A DNA stretch of 64,000 nucleotides from Prorocentrum cordatum. Taxonomy: Eukaryota; Sar; Dinophyceae; Prorocentrales; Prorocentraceae. Numbering within the stretch: the stretch's first letter is position 1; every line of letters starts with the position of its first letter. The notes beneath the pieces are model-generated. The model did no database searches, was not told the DNA's origin, and worked only from the letters and a program-made list of their open reading frames with translations. Shown piece after piece: positions 1 to 10,926 of the stretch. The translations under genes and the position numbers were made by a program. The stretch covers positions 70,001 through 134,000 of the forward strand of contig CAUYUJ010012191.1 of NCBI GenBank assembly GCA_963575745.1, in the 5' to 3' direction.

Positions 1-27
1 GAACGCCATCTCGGATTTCTCCTGTTT

Positions 28-620
28 TTTTGCACCGGAAGTCTGGAGCCCCTCCCAGGGCCCCCCCCCTGGCCTATCAAAACAGCTTCGGGGGCACGAT
101 TCAGCGACGAGAGTGCCCAACAGGCCCCAAGGGCAGCTCTAACATCCCCAAAACGGCTCAAAACGGTCCAAGCGGCCCCTCAGACAAGCCCAGGGGGACC
201 CGAAGAGCACCCCTCCAAAAAGGCAAAAATCATGGATTTCCATTTGGCTGTTGTATGAGATTTTCGCACATTCGCAGTTTCCGCTCCTCGGGCCACCCAC
301 GACGGGCCAAGAGACCCCCGAGTTCGCCCCTGAGCTGCCGGAGAGAGCCCCAGGAGGGCCCCAGGGAGGGCCCACGGCGGTCCAAGAAGGGCCCAAGATG
401 GATCCAGAGGGCCCCCAGAGTGGCTCAAGACGGCCTACGAGGCCCCCGCAGAGGCACAAGACGGTCCAGGAGATCCAAGAGAGCCCCAGGACGGCCCAAG
501 AAGGGCCCAAGACGGTTTCAATACGGGCCAGAAAAGGCCTCCAAGATAGCCCCAGGGCAGCTCAAGAGGCCCCCGAACAGCCCAACAACGGTTCCCGAAT
601 ACCCCAGCACCTCACCTAAT
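28..620. repeat. degenerate GGCC/AAGA minisatellite array
   Basis: Short units of the type GGCCCCCAAGACGGCCCAAGA repeat with heavy variation. The same array type occurs in the opposite orientation (CTTGGGGCCGTCTTGGGCC) at 22.4-23.0, 24.5-25.0 and 42.2-42.9 kb. Long open frames through it are Pro/Gly/Arg-rich by-products of the repeat and are not called as genes. Confidence 0.75.
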
Positions 621-1064
621 TACAGCATGCGTTCCAGTGGCTATAAGACTGCCCAAAGACGTTTGGGGGTAGCCCAGAAGCTTTTGATTTGAATAATGCC
701 CCCGAAAAGCGAAAGTCATTGAATTTGAGGCCTTGCCAGTGCGACCGGGACTGGTTTCCTGGCTGTAGCGTGGGTTGGTCCCAGGTGCGTGGCCAAGAGG
801 GGGGACTGGCCTTCGATACACCGCGGTTCGGCCTTGGTGGCGCGTGTTGCAGAGCCAGGCTCGGGCACCCCTCTTCTTGATTCAGCTCCTCCTCCGGTCC
901 CAGAGTGAACCCAGAGAAGCGCAAGACGCGCTGAATTTCCAAGACTCCCCTACACGTCGCTGGGACCCCCCAAATGAAACTGCCGCAGGTCCGACTATCA
1001 ACCCCGAAGAAGCTCCAGAATTGCCCCTGCATTGTTCATGGGCGCGCGAGTTCCTTGGGTGCGG
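620..1064. other. no gene recognised
   Basis: Mixed-composition sequence with short open frames in several phases and no recognisable domain or repeat unit. Confidence 0.5.
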
Positions 1065-1103
1065 CTAGAACCACGCGCGCTCGAAGCGCCCGCGTGGTTC
1101 TAG
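1065..1103. repeat. short perfect-arm hairpin
   Basis: The arms CTAGAACCACGCG and CGCGTGGTTCTAG are exact reverse complements around a short CG-rich loop. An alternating TG/TA tract follows at about 1104-1165. The pair could extrude as a cruciform. No gene is seen next to it. Confidence 0.7.
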
Positions 1104-1165
1104 TGTGTGTGTGTATATATAGGTACCTGTATATATATATATATATATATACATATATATATGTA
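1104..1165. repeat. (TG)n/(TA)n microsatellite
   Basis: TGTGTG changes into TATATA runs, interrupted by AGGTACC. It is simple alternating pyrimidine-purine sequence. Confidence 0.9.
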
Positions 1166-1274
1166 TCAAAGTGAGGGGGGCCAGAATGTTTCGAGGCTCC
1201 TTCTCCCAGGGAGTAGCCCATTCTAGGCGACCCTGCACGCGGGAGGATGCGTGAGCAGCTTCTCATGAAGGTTG

Positions 1275-1770
1275 CAAGCGGAATCAGCGATTGAGGTTGT
1301 AGTCGTTATTGCACTCGTGACTGCAATCGTGATCGTAGTCGTGGGTGTACTTGTAATCGCAGTCGTGGTTGTAATCGCAATCGCAGTCGTAATCGTAGTC
1401 GTTTTCCGTCGCCGTCCCGGCGGATATTACTTTCCCTCTATTGTTGGGCGCGCTGGATAATGTTGGGGGGGCTCTTTCGCCCAGAGAACCACCCAGTGTG
1501 GGTTTCCCCACACGCGAGAGAGTTCGTGATCATCTTCGCATGAGTATCGCAATAAGAATCAGCGGTTGCGGTTGTAGTCGTGATTGGAATCGTGGATGTA
1601 ATCGCGATTGTAATCGTGATTGTAGTCGCGATTGTAGTCGTAATCGCAGTCGAGGTTGTAGTCGCAATCGTCGTCGTACTGTGGTCCGTGGTCGTAGTCG
1701 CTTTCGTAGTCGTAGTCGTCGTCGTCATTGTTGTGCGGCGGGTGTCGCGGAGAAATCATCATTTTCCATT
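1275..1770. repeat. TAGTCG/TAATCG hexamer arrays (two blocks)
   Basis: Blocks at about 1290-1405 and 1565-1735 are built from GTAGTCG, GTAATCG and GATTGTA hexamer variants. Each is followed by a related non-repeat tail (TATTGTTGGG near 1440, CATTCTTGGTGGG near 1770), so the two blocks look like copies of one composite unit. The long Asp/Tyr- or Val/Ile-rich frames here are repeat translations. Confidence 0.8.
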
Positions 1771-1879
1771 CTTGGTGGGGCCCCTGTCCGTCAATAGGGG
1801 CGTCGGAGAGATAACAGATATTTGCTATGAGGTGGTGGCGTTCTAAAGACCGATCGAGGTTAGTGAAATCGTTCGCGGA

Positions 1880-2260
1880 ACCGATATAGTGAGATCGACT
1901 GTGAGATCGATATTGAGATCGATAATGAGATCGATAATGAGATCGATAGTGAGATCGGCGTTACGTTCGAAATTGAAAACGGCAATAAGATCGATAGTGT
2001 GATCGACAATGGTGCCGATAGTGAGATCGATAGTGTGATCGATAATGAGATGGATGATGAGAGGGGTCGCGAGGTCGATTGTCAGATCGATGGCGAGATC
2101 GATAGTGCGATCGACAGTGAGAGCGATCGTGAGATCGATTGTGAGATCGATAGCGAGATCGATAGTTAGATCTATATCGAGACGATGGCGAGATCGATCT
2201 TGAGATCAGTAGTGTGGTCGATATGGGGACCGATAGTGATCTCACTACCGATCTCACTAT
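1880..2260. repeat. GATCGATAGTGA dodecamer array
   Basis: About 30 variant copies of GATCGATAGTGA or GATCGATAATGA follow in tandem. A GGGACACCACGG-type array comes next (about 2268-2375). It is satellite-like with no coding signal. Confidence 0.85.
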
Positions 2261-2549
2261 GGGGCATCGATGGGACACCGACGTGACAGCGACCGGCCAC
2301 CACGAGATGCCACTGCACACCACGGGACACCATCGGGACACCACGGCGGGACATTCCGGGCCACCGCCGGACAGCCCAGGGGGGGCGGTCTTTTGACCCC
2401 GCGGCGCGCCAGCCAGAGGAGGGTTCATTCCTCTCGTCCGCACATGCAGCGTCGCCTCGCTCGCACGCGCGATTTCCCGGTGGGGGACTCTCCGTTTCTT
2501 GCGATCTCACCCCCTCGCCTCCGATGCACGTGTATGTGCAGAAATTTGG

Positions 2550-3253
2550 AGATTAGATGTATCACAGCATAGATTACACCACCTCGCTTGCACAACGAGC
2601 TTGCACCGCATAGCTTAGACAACACATCTACTTAGCATAGTTTGCATCTACTTCGTGTACTGCGCAGATTCCACCAGAAAGCTTGAACCACATAGACTAC
2701 ACAACATAGCTATCATCACAGAACTTGCACCCCATAGCGTACACCAGAAAGCTTTCACTGCACAGTCACCACAAAAGTTACACCACATAGCTTCCACCGC
2801 ATAGCTTGCACCACCGAGATGGCATCACATTGCTTGCACCGCTCAGCTTGCATCACACAGTTTGCACCACACGGATTGCACCACCTAGCTTACACCACAA
2901 AGCGTCCACCGTATAGTTTGCACCACCTAGCTCATACCACATAACTTCACCACATAGGTTTCGCTACACAGCTTGCACTACATTGTTCGCACCACCATCT
3001 GGCCTGCACCAGATAGATTGCGCCACATAGCGTTCACTACAAAGCTTGCACTACCTAGCTTACACCGCACAGCTTGCATCACAAAGCTTACATCACCTAG
3101 CTTACACCACAAAGCGTGCACTGCATTGCTTGCACCACCTAGCTTAACACGACATGGCTTGCACCACATAGGTTTCACCATATCGCTTACACCACAGAGC
3201 TTGAACCGCATAGTCTACACATCCGCAAGACCATATCTTATTGTTTGGGGTCC
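2550..3253. repeat. CATAGCTTGCACCA tandem array with GTCCACGCTGGCA end
   Basis: Some 40 variants of the 16-17 bp unit CATAGCTTGCACCACA run head to tail. The array stops at TTTGGGGTCCACGCTGGCA (about 3243-3261). The same unit and the same terminal motif recur at 16.5-17.3 kb and 54.8-55.1 kb, which makes this a dispersed composite repeat rather than a local slippage product. Confidence 0.85.
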
Positions 3254-3261
3254 ACGCTGGC

Positions 3262-3700
3262 AATCTTCAAACTTCCCTCGGGGAAGGGGTCGGGACCTCC
3301 AGGGCATCGCAGTCGAACAGATCTTCAACTGATCATCTCACCACGAGTGATCGACACAGCGGTATAGCATTGGCAGCCCAGCGCTTCACGGCCCGCACGC
3401 CGATACACAGTGCGCGGTTCACATTGGAAGCAACCAAGCCGCTAAACGAAAAGACCTTCGAGTTGCAAGCGCCCGTACAGATTCCACCCTAAATCCTGCA
3501 TCCAGAGAAAATGCCCGGTGTATACAACACAAGTGTCTCTTCTAGCATGTTACTGTATTGTGCACGCTGCAGCGAGCCTCAATGTCATCCAATGCAGTAG
3601 GACGTTGTGCCGTTATTTGTTCAGAAGCGCAATCACACGCACTGTTGTGCAAGGACGTGTCATGCCATGGTAGGCAGTGCTTCCCGTTGCTGCCGCAAAT
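3262..3700. other. no gene recognised
   Basis: Unique-looking sequence between two arrays, with no domain and no convincing codon bias. Confidence 0.4.
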
Positions 3701-3711
3701 AACCCCACAAC

Positions 3712-3834
<123 letters not shown>

Positions 3835-3974
3835 CACGTCGTTTGGGCGGCCGAGGAGTCCAGGAGTTCGGCGAAGGAATTCGGTGTAAAGACGCTCCGT
3901 CGTCTCACACGGCGTGATGGCGTCTGTGCACCGAACTCCTTGGCCGATTAAACTACTTGGCGTATATTTCGAGC

Positions 3975-4310
3975 CCACCCCCCCCCAGCTCCAGCCCTCC
4001 CAACCCCCGCAGGCGCGCCGCGCGAGCGCGCCGCAGCGGCGGCGGCCCAGCGCGCGGCCGACGCTCCTTCGACACCGAGGGTCCGCGCTGCGCCGCCGCC
4101 CGCCGCCGCCGTCGCCTTCGCCACCTCCGTCGCCTTCATCGACCTCGCCGCCGCCGCCGTCGATGTCGTCGCCGCCGCTGACGTCCTCCGCCGAGGGCCT
4201 TCCTCGTCCTCCGCCGAGGGTCGTCCTCTGCCGCGGGCGTGCTCCGCCGAGGGTCGCTCTTTGCCGAGGGCCGTCCTCGCCTGCCGAGGGCCTTGCTCCC
4301 CAGACTTCGG
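3975..4310. repeat. GC-rich segment with 30-bp TCCTCCGCCGAGGG minisatellite
   Basis: A pyrimidine tract ends in CCCCGCAG at about 4010 and could be a splice acceptor. Behind it lies Arg/Ala-rich GC3-biased sequence, then imperfect copies of GTCCTCTGCCGAGGG from about 4185 to 4300. An exon beginning near 4011 is possible, but no frame is clearly favoured, so no CDS is called. Confidence 0.4.
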
Positions 4311-4623
4311 CCGACTCGATAGGATCGGGGAAGAGGTGCGTCGCCACTTCCGGCTCCCCGGGGCAGGGAGGAGAGGAGGGGAGGGGCAGGGAGGAGGAGA
4401 GGAGTCGAGGAGAGGGGAGGAGGGAGGCGGGGCCAGGACGAAGCGACCCATTGGATTTTTCTTTCTCCCATCGGCTTGTGCTCCAGGAGGGGTCCCAGGC
4501 GCGTCTTGCCCGACGGAGGAAGTACCCAGCGTCGAGGCGAGAGACACGACTCCTGCTGCCTTCGGGCTCCAGCGGAGCCGTGACGAGATAATGAGAAGGC
4601 GGTCCTTGGGAAGGAAAGGGCCG

Positions 4624-4797
4624 AAGTCGGACGGGGCTTGGTCCGAGGTCGGTTCGGGGAGGTTACCCTAGTGTTCTTCGTGTTTGTTGGATGTACTTGT
4701 GCATCCTGGGGAGGGTACCCTTGGATGTTCTGCTTGTTTTGGCCGATGGAGGGTCTTATGTTCTTGAAGGATGTTCTTCTGGCTTAGGTCCGACTGT
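4624..4797. mobile_element. TIR element, family 2, copy 1
   Basis: It starts AAGTCGGAC and ends GGTCCGACT(GTAG). The interior (GTGTTCTTCGTGTTTGTTGG, TGTGCATCCTGGGGAGGG, GATGTTCTTCTGGCTTAGG) aligns closely with 25792-25966 and, over its 3' half, with about 20870-21018. It is about 175 bp and codes for nothing. The right end CTGTAG could serve as an intron 3' end (see findings). Confidence 0.7.
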
Positions 4798-4799
4798 AG

Positions 4800-5635
4800 T
4801 GGCGAATCGACGAAAGGGGGTAACGAAAGGTCTTTAACTCCTTCGCCCGAGCCAGAAGTGCTTCTGTTCCGTTACCCCACAGACGGGCTCGAAGGGCTTG
4901 AGAATTGGACATTGAAGCGAAATCCCGCTCATCGGCATTCTGGGCGCGGGTCGGCGACGCCATCATGGGAGAGGCGTGTGGTTGGGTCCTTTGCCAGGCG
5001 TCGTGCCGACAGCTTCCCCCGAGGCGCCAAGACAATCGTTCTTCGTGATCATCCCTCCTCCCCCTCGGCGTGTGTTGCTGGAGCGATCGCCCGTCGTGAT
5101 TGCAACTGCTGTTGGTGATATGCCATCCGGGCGTTGGGCACGCGATCCGTCGACCGCTCTCAGGTCATGTCTGAGCGTATCGTTCGTCATCAGGTTCGGT
5201 GTTGCCCGCTGTCGCTGTGGCCAAGCTCTCCGCACATTGTTGACCTTACTGGACAGAGGCGCGCCCCCGTGGAAGGAGCCACGTACCACGTTCAGGACGT
5301 ATGTTCTCAAAGCATGTGTTTATCTTGCTCGGCTCCGCCGATCGTGCGCCGCCTGTGTCTTTCCTCGTTGCGCCGTGACGTGTTCAAAGGCCTCGATGGA
5401 CAAGCACATGTGGGCGCGATCACACGCCGGGGTCTGTGCATGCCCTAACCGCCAAGGATCGTTAATAACCCCTTTGTTCCAAAGAGTGGGAAACTCGATA
5501 TTTTGCCGCGGGCTTTTTGACGGATTTGGACCAACACAGCATTGGACAGAAATTATTCCCCAGCGTCGGCCACCGCTGATGATCGTGGGGGGGATGAGGA
5601 TCCTTGGTTGTGCTGATAATGATGATGAGGTGATA
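4800..5635. other. no gene recognised
   Basis: A 221-codon open frame crosses much of this stretch on the + strand, but it shows no domain and weak codon bias, and overlapping frames are equally open. Confidence 0.35.
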
Positions 5636-5665
5636 AGATGATGATGGCAGCGATGATGATGACAG

Positions 5666-5709
<44 letters not shown>

Positions 5710-5821
5710 CTGCTGCTGCTGCTGCTGCTGATGCTGATGCTGATGCTGATGCTGATGTTGATGCTGATGCTGATGCTGGTGATGATGGTGCTGGTGATGG
5801 TGATGGTGATGATGATGATGA
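5636..5821. repeat. (GAT)n/(GCT)n microsatellite
   Basis: GATGATGAT passes into GCTGCTGCT and GATGCT runs and ends directly at the A1 repeat of the tyrosine-recombinase element. A similar GAT-rich tract (about 12112-12172) lies directly after the other end of that element. This suggests the element inserted into the microsatellite. Confidence 0.9.
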
Positions 5822-5882
5822 GACTTGTCCTACGAACGTGTAGGGGGTGAAACACAGAGTCCGTTCAATTTCGCTCAAGTTT
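5822..5882 (+). repeat. A1 terminal repeat
   Basis: It starts GACTTGTCCTACGAACGTGT and continues through GAGTCCGTTCAATTTCGCTC. It aligns over about 57 bp with A2 at 11831 with few mismatches (for example CTACG versus CTGCG, and a 2-bp indel). Confidence 0.75.
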
Positions 5883-6306
5883 TCTACCTCCAGGGAGCAC
5901 CTGAGTTTCTCTACGCCCTGCGCTGCCGCAGGTTCTTCCGTGGGTGATCGCTGTGCCTGGTGTGCGCTGGACGCTTGGTGGCCAGGCCCTGTGCGCGGCG
6001 GCGGCGGCGGGGGGCCCTCCTGGACAGCCGCCTTCGGCGGTACTGCAGGCCGCGGCGGCGGCACGCGGGGCGGAGCGAGCGCCCGCCTACGCTCGCAACC
6101 TGTCGGGTTGTCTGTGCGAGACCGCGCGGCTGCACGTGGGGGGGCCCTTGCTGTCCACGGAGTTCCGTGAAGTTCGTTCGCTCCAGGCCCAGCAGGGCTC
6201 GGACGCGGGGCTTCTTCCATGCGCGCACCCTCGGGCTCGTGGTGCCGGGCGTCGCCATGCAGATCGTGGGCGCGTGAAAGGGGCTATCGCCGTCGTCCTG
6301 ACGCTG

Positions 6307-7644
6307 ATGCCGCGCCTGCAGTGGTCCAGGGCCGGGTGGAGCGCCGCCGAGGCGGCGGAGACCTTCAATGAGTTGTTGCCAGACTGCGTCGCCACCATGA
6401 ACTACGACGACGACCGCGGGATCTGGCTCGAGCGCGTGCTGATCTGGCCTGCCGAATCGCAGCGGACTGCGATAAGGTGGACCATCCTCACGCCCGATGG
6501 AGACATCTGCGACGAGGAGGTAGCTAGCGGCGCGGACGGGGACGGCCCTGACAAGGCGTCGCTGACCTTCGGCGCCACCCCTGCGCGGCAGCGGCCCGCG
6601 GGCGGTTTCTGTCGGTTCCAGGCCGACTCCTCGGAGCCCGAGCTGCTGGACAGGGTGCGAGCTGCTCGGTGTGATGTGCGGGCAGCGGGGCTGGACGCCA
6701 CCGAACCATCGAGGTACGTGCCGAGCGGCGGGGTGCTGAGGTGCTTCGCCACGGTCAGTTTCGGTGAGGTGCCTGGCTTCTCTCGGCGGCTGGCTCGGGA
6801 GGGACCCGCGCTTGCGCGGGCGGCGGCCGCCGCCTCGTCACCAGCTCGCCCGCCCTTGCCCGCGCCCGCCACGGCGCTGCGGGGGTTCGAGGGCGACGCT
6901 GACGACGGGCCCGCGGTTTTCGGTAGCACCGCTACCCCGCCGCTCGGGGCCGTCGGCGCCCGCGTGCTGATTAGCGCGGAGGCGCCGCCTTCAGGGATGC
7001 CCTGGATTGCTGCCAAGGCGGCGGGGTCGGAGGTCGAGCGCGGCGACGAGATCCTCCCACCCGCGGGCGACGTCATCTGGGGTGAGAGCGGGCGTCACGG
7101 TCTGCCGTCTGGCTGCATCGTGCTCGTGCCCATGGAGTTGGTTGCCGCTGCCTCTCCAATCTCGCCAGGTGGTGAGGAGGACGACGACGCCCGTCTCCTG
7201 GGCCCACTCACCAGGAACCGTGAGGGACGACGCCACCTCGACTCCCGCGAGTCGGTGGCGCAGATGCGGCAGGAGGTGCTCGACGATTTCCCGCCGACGG
7301 TAGAGCGGAGCTGTAAATGGCTCTGCGAGTACATCGCCGAGCACGGCGGGACGCCCGATGGCCGCCAGACCAGGTGGATGAGCGAGAGCGGCTGCGCGAA
7401 GGACCCGGATGCGGCGCATATTCACGACCTCCTCGGGCTCGCGATCGAGTTCGCGCAGACCCACGATCAGGCGGGCGGCTCAGACCCGGCCTGCCTGGAC
7501 ACAGCGGCAAGGACGCACCAGCTCGTCAAGGAGATGATAAGCAGCGTGAAGACCGATGGGGGCCGCGCACTATGTCGGCCGCCTGAAGCAGAGCGCCCGC
7601 CGCGGGGTCGCGGTTGCGACAGGCTTGGCCAAGCACGCGACTGA
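6307..7644 (+). pseudogene. ORF1 (gag-like) of recombinase retrotransposon
   Basis: The frame is open from about 5944; the first ATG is 6307 (MPRLQWSRAGW). It encodes a host-factor-free, Ala/Arg-rich structural-type protein. A segment around 6420-6510 (ERVLIWP, IRWTILTPDGD) and a C-terminal part (about 7300-7530) have ordinary protein composition. Near 7555 the coding signal moves to another frame: GAAHYVGRLKQSARRGVAV and a Lys/Glu/Arg-rich tail run from about 7558 to 7732, so one frameshift truncates the protein. Its position before the RT suggests the gag role. No zinc knuckle is visible. Function is inferred from position only. Confidence 0.55.
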
Positions 7645-7731
7645 GCAGCAGACCAAGGAGACCGAGATCCTGAAGCAGAGGAGGAAGACGCGCGAAGAGA
7701 GGAGCGCCTCCTCAGGCAAGAAAGGACAGGG

Positions 7732-9114
7732 GTGAACTGGAGTCAGCGGGCGGGAGGTAGCTCGACCCGTCCGCCGCTTAACGAGACCAAGTTTTGTCGG
7801 CCTGCTGATGGCCGCCCTCCTGGCGACGGGATGCTGCCCTTTGCTGTGCCTGCCGCGCCAGTCGCCCCTCCACCTCCGCCTGGACTTCCCCGCTCGGTTC
7901 GGGCGCGCCTTCAACGTACTCAGTCCATTGAGGAGCGTACTCGGGACACCGCGGAGTGCCTCGATCTGCGTGGGAGCTACAGTACGCCGCGGCGCACGCC
8001 AGAGCGCCTTTCGAATATGGACGATCTTCTGATTCGACGCGCCCATCGTCTTCATCGTCAGATGGAGGCCCCGGCGGGCGCGTCGGCCCAGGAAGCTTGC
8101 TCAGAGCTTTTGGGCCGTCCGCGTCTGCACTACGACACGTCAAATGACTTACCGCGGAGGCCGCGTGCGCCGCGCCTCGCGAGCTGGCCCACCTTTGGGA
8201 ACGAGCCTGGCTGGCTTGCTGACCGACTCGGGCATGGCGATCGTCGTTCACTCCTCGACATCAACCGCGCCTTGCTGCTGCCGCCACCGAGCTTCGACGC
8301 AGTCGTGGGGGCATGCGGGGGGCCTTCGTTATATATGGGCCCTGTGCTCGAGAGGAATCGCACGATGTACATAGAGTTTGCGAAGTCAGGGTTCTCCAGA
8401 GGCGCCTTCGTGGCGGGCAAGACCAGGATCGAGGACGTCGGGGCGTTCTTCGTGGCCAAGAGAGATGGCCGCATCAGGATGGTGCTCGACTGTCGGAGGA
8501 GCAATCAACGTTTTCAGCTTCCTTCGCCAGTCAACCTCTTCTCCACCGCGGGCTTCGCGGATGTGAGGCGCCCGAGGGGGCCGCTCTACTTCGCGGGGGT
8601 TGGCGTCCGGAAAGCTTTCTACCGGCGCATGCTGCCCGCCTACCCGCGGCCGCTCTCCTGCCTGCCCGCGGCCACCGCCGGCGAGCCGGGCGTCGGCAGG
8701 CTGGGCGGGCGCCGCGCGGCGCCGCGGGCGCGCTTGCACCCGCAGCTGGCGGTCGCGCCGACGGGCTGGAGCTGGGCGCCCTACATTGCCCAGAAGGCCC
8801 ACGAGCGCGCGCTGGGCGGCTGCTGCGCCCTGAGGCCTGAACTGCGCGCGGTCGACTTCGCGCCGTCGCCGCTCGACGAGCCAATCCACTCCCTCCACGT
8901 CGACAACGCGCTCGTCGCGGGCTCCGACCGTGAGGAGGTGACGCGCGTCAGGCGGTTGGCTTCGGAGGCGCTGGAGGCGGCTGGGCTCGCCGCCCACGGC
9001 GAGACCGATGCCGCTGAGTCGATGGCGACGCTAGGCGGGCAGGGCAGATGGAGGGGCGGCCCGCGCGCGCCACACTGGCGTCGAAGCGCTTCTGGGAGCT
9101 CTGCTTGGGTCTGA
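7732..9114 (+). pseudogene. reverse transcriptase of recombinase retrotransposon
   Basis: It synthesises element cDNA from RNA. Visible RT landmarks in order are VAKRDGRIRMVLDCRRSNQ (about 8449-8505, fingers motif), a palm/thumb stretch with PTGWSWAPYIAQ (about 8758-8793), and LHVDNALVAGS (about 8893-8925). The last stands where other RTs carry the YxDD box; here it is HVDN, typical of divergent families but lacking the second Asp. The first catalytic Asp region (about 8580-8640) is poorly conserved. No ATG-started full-length frame exists; the frame is open from about 7732 and continues in other frames after 9114. It sits directly between ORF1 and the RNase H segment. Confidence 0.65.
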
Positions 9115-9960
9115 GCTCCTTGGCGTAGCACCGCCCCAGGGTCACCAGCCGCGACACCGAGCACGTCCTCGGCCACTGCACCTTCGCAGCCCTCTGCCGC
9201 CGTGAGAGCCCCAGCTGCTTCAGCGCCGCGCACGCGTTCGCGCAGCCGGGCTACCAGCGCGCTCGGCCACTCTGGGCGTCCGCGCGGAAGAAACTCAGGA
9301 CCTTCCGCGAGGTGTTGATCACACTGTGCGCCCAGCTCGATGTCCCCTGGTCGCCGCAGGTCGCGGCGACCGATGCTTGCGAGACGGGTCGCGCGTCGAT
9401 GGTCGCCGACTGGATGACAGTGGACGCGACTGCCGTTGGCCGCTGGCACGAGAGGTGGCGCTTCGCTTCCGCCACGCCCGCGAGGAGGGCGGCAGCTGGC
9501 GGCCGCGCGACCGCGCGGCCCGCGCGGCCGAGGCCGCGCTTATAGACGGCTGGGTATGATAAAAAAAAACCGTCCTGAAGTGTCTGCGCACGTGTTCCGC
9601 CGCGCCAACTGGAAGCTGCTGCACTGCGACCCCCTTAGCCATGAAAGAGCCCAGGCATCGAAAAGAAGCAACAGGAGATCTGCACGCCGTCAAATTGATC
9701 CCATCGGACGCGGATTCGCGGGGGAAGAAACGGTCTTGGGATATAATCTGGCGCTTACACTTGCACTTTCCAAAGGTCGTTGCCGTGATATTTACTTGTT
9801 CAATATTCTTCGTCGAGGGGCCGCCCTCGCCCATGGCCACGGGCACCCAGATTTATAGACGCTGGGTGTCCAGCGAGCTGAACGGCGCCGATGGCGCCAG
9901 CCGTGCCCGCGAGCCTGCTGACGGACGCCGTGCAGCCGCTGCGGACTGGCGAGAGCTTGC
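9070..9960 (+). pseudogene. RNase H segment of recombinase retrotransposon
   Basis: This is a continuation of the RT polyprotein, broken over at least three frames. One frame gives RFWELCLGLSSLA and SPQVAATDACETG (about 9353-9388), the D-A-x-E core expected at the first RNase H carboxylates. Another gives NLALTLALSKGRCRDIY (about 9745-9795). A third gives IYRRWVSSELNGADGASR (about 9850-9903), resembling the WVPSELNPAD motif seen at the RNase H end of such elements. The frame changes near 9115, 9540 and 9825. It removes the RNA strand after cDNA synthesis in active relatives. Confidence 0.6.
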
Positions 9961-10179
9961 TGCGCAGGGCCGACAGCTGCGGCCGCGCCGCGCCGCCTGC
10001 AACGGCTCGCAGGCCGACGAGGGCCCCCCTGGGCTTTGGCCCCCTGCTGCCACCGCGACCTGCGCGCGCTGCGTCAGCGCCGGCGGCTCGCCTCGCACGG
10101 TCGCGGATCGGGGCCGCCCAGGGGGCGACGCTCGCGAGAGCGGAGCGCCCGACGGGCGACCGCGTGCCACGGGCGCCAC

Positions 10180-10905
10180 CGGCTGAGCCGCAGCTGAAGC
10201 TCATCGCCGCGATAGCCACGCACGTGCCCTGCCCGACTACCAGAGCAAGGGCCGCCTGGCACTTCCTCGCGTACACCGCGCGCTGTGGGGCTGGCGACTA
10301 CCGCGGCCGTCGCGAACCCGCCGCCCGCCGCCGCGGGCTGCTTGCATGGCCATCGCGAGGGGGCTCTGGCTGATCAGTGGCAAGCCCCAGACGGCGACGC
10401 ACTGGCTGCCCACCTCAGGCCTGGCGAAGCACTACGATCGACCAGGGGCCAGGTGCGTCCGCCACATGCGAAAATCCAGAAGGTGACGATACACAGCAAT
10501 CCAGACTACCTCAAAAAATCCCAGCTGGACAGGCGAGATGGACGTGACCGTCGGCATCGCCCGTCCGTGGCTGGCCTCGCTGATCGTTCGACGAAGCCTT
10601 GGCGACCCGACGGGTCCGCTCTGGGACTTCACGATGCGCGAAGCCATGAGTACGACCTGCGCCGTACATGACGCGGCACAGCGGGGCCTCGATCGACACG
10701 CTCACGGAGAAGATCTCGCTGCTCGAGGTCCAGCGCCGGGGCAGGTGAAGGCAGCCTGCATCGGTCCACCGCTACGAGACACGCGGGCTGCTGCAGGCGG
10801 CATGGGCACAGATGACCACACGCGCGAAGGACTACTCGCTGCGCGCGGAGGTCGAGCTGCCCGCGCTGCTGGCCGCCGCCGAAGTGAGAGGCTCCGCCCG
10901 ATGCC
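10180..10905 (+). pseudogene. tyrosine recombinase of retrotransposon
   Basis: In active relatives this enzyme integrates the circular cDNA, replacing a DDE integrase. AHLRPGEALRS (about 10408-10440) fits the first catalytic-Arg motif. RPWLASLIVRR and PLWDF (about 10562-10625) follow in a second frame. TRHSGASIDTLTEKISLLE then VQRRGR (10671-10745) is in a third frame and carries the H-x-x-R-type box (here R-H-S-G-A-S). A TGA at 10746-10748 interrupts it, then RQPASVHRYETRGLLQ holds the H-x-Y region with the nucleophile-type Tyr. Two frameshifts and one stop make it inactive. Confidence 0.6.
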
Positions 10906-10926
10906 ATCCGGCGCCAAGATGGGACA

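Noticed and set aside
2550-3253. CRISPR-like array
   Set aside because: Units of 16-17 bp follow each other directly with gradual variation and no unique spacers, in a eukaryotic context.
4976-5641. 221-residue + strand ORF
   Set aside because: No recognisable domain and it runs into the GAT microsatellite; codon bias weaker than in accepted genes.
9545-9870. TTATAGACGGCTGGGT and TTATAGACGCTGGGT as a target duplication around an inserted 300-bp segment
   Set aside because: The segment between them continues the RNase H domain of the recombinase element (LALTLALSKGRCRDIY, WVSSELNGAD), so it is not an insertion; the match is probably coincidence.
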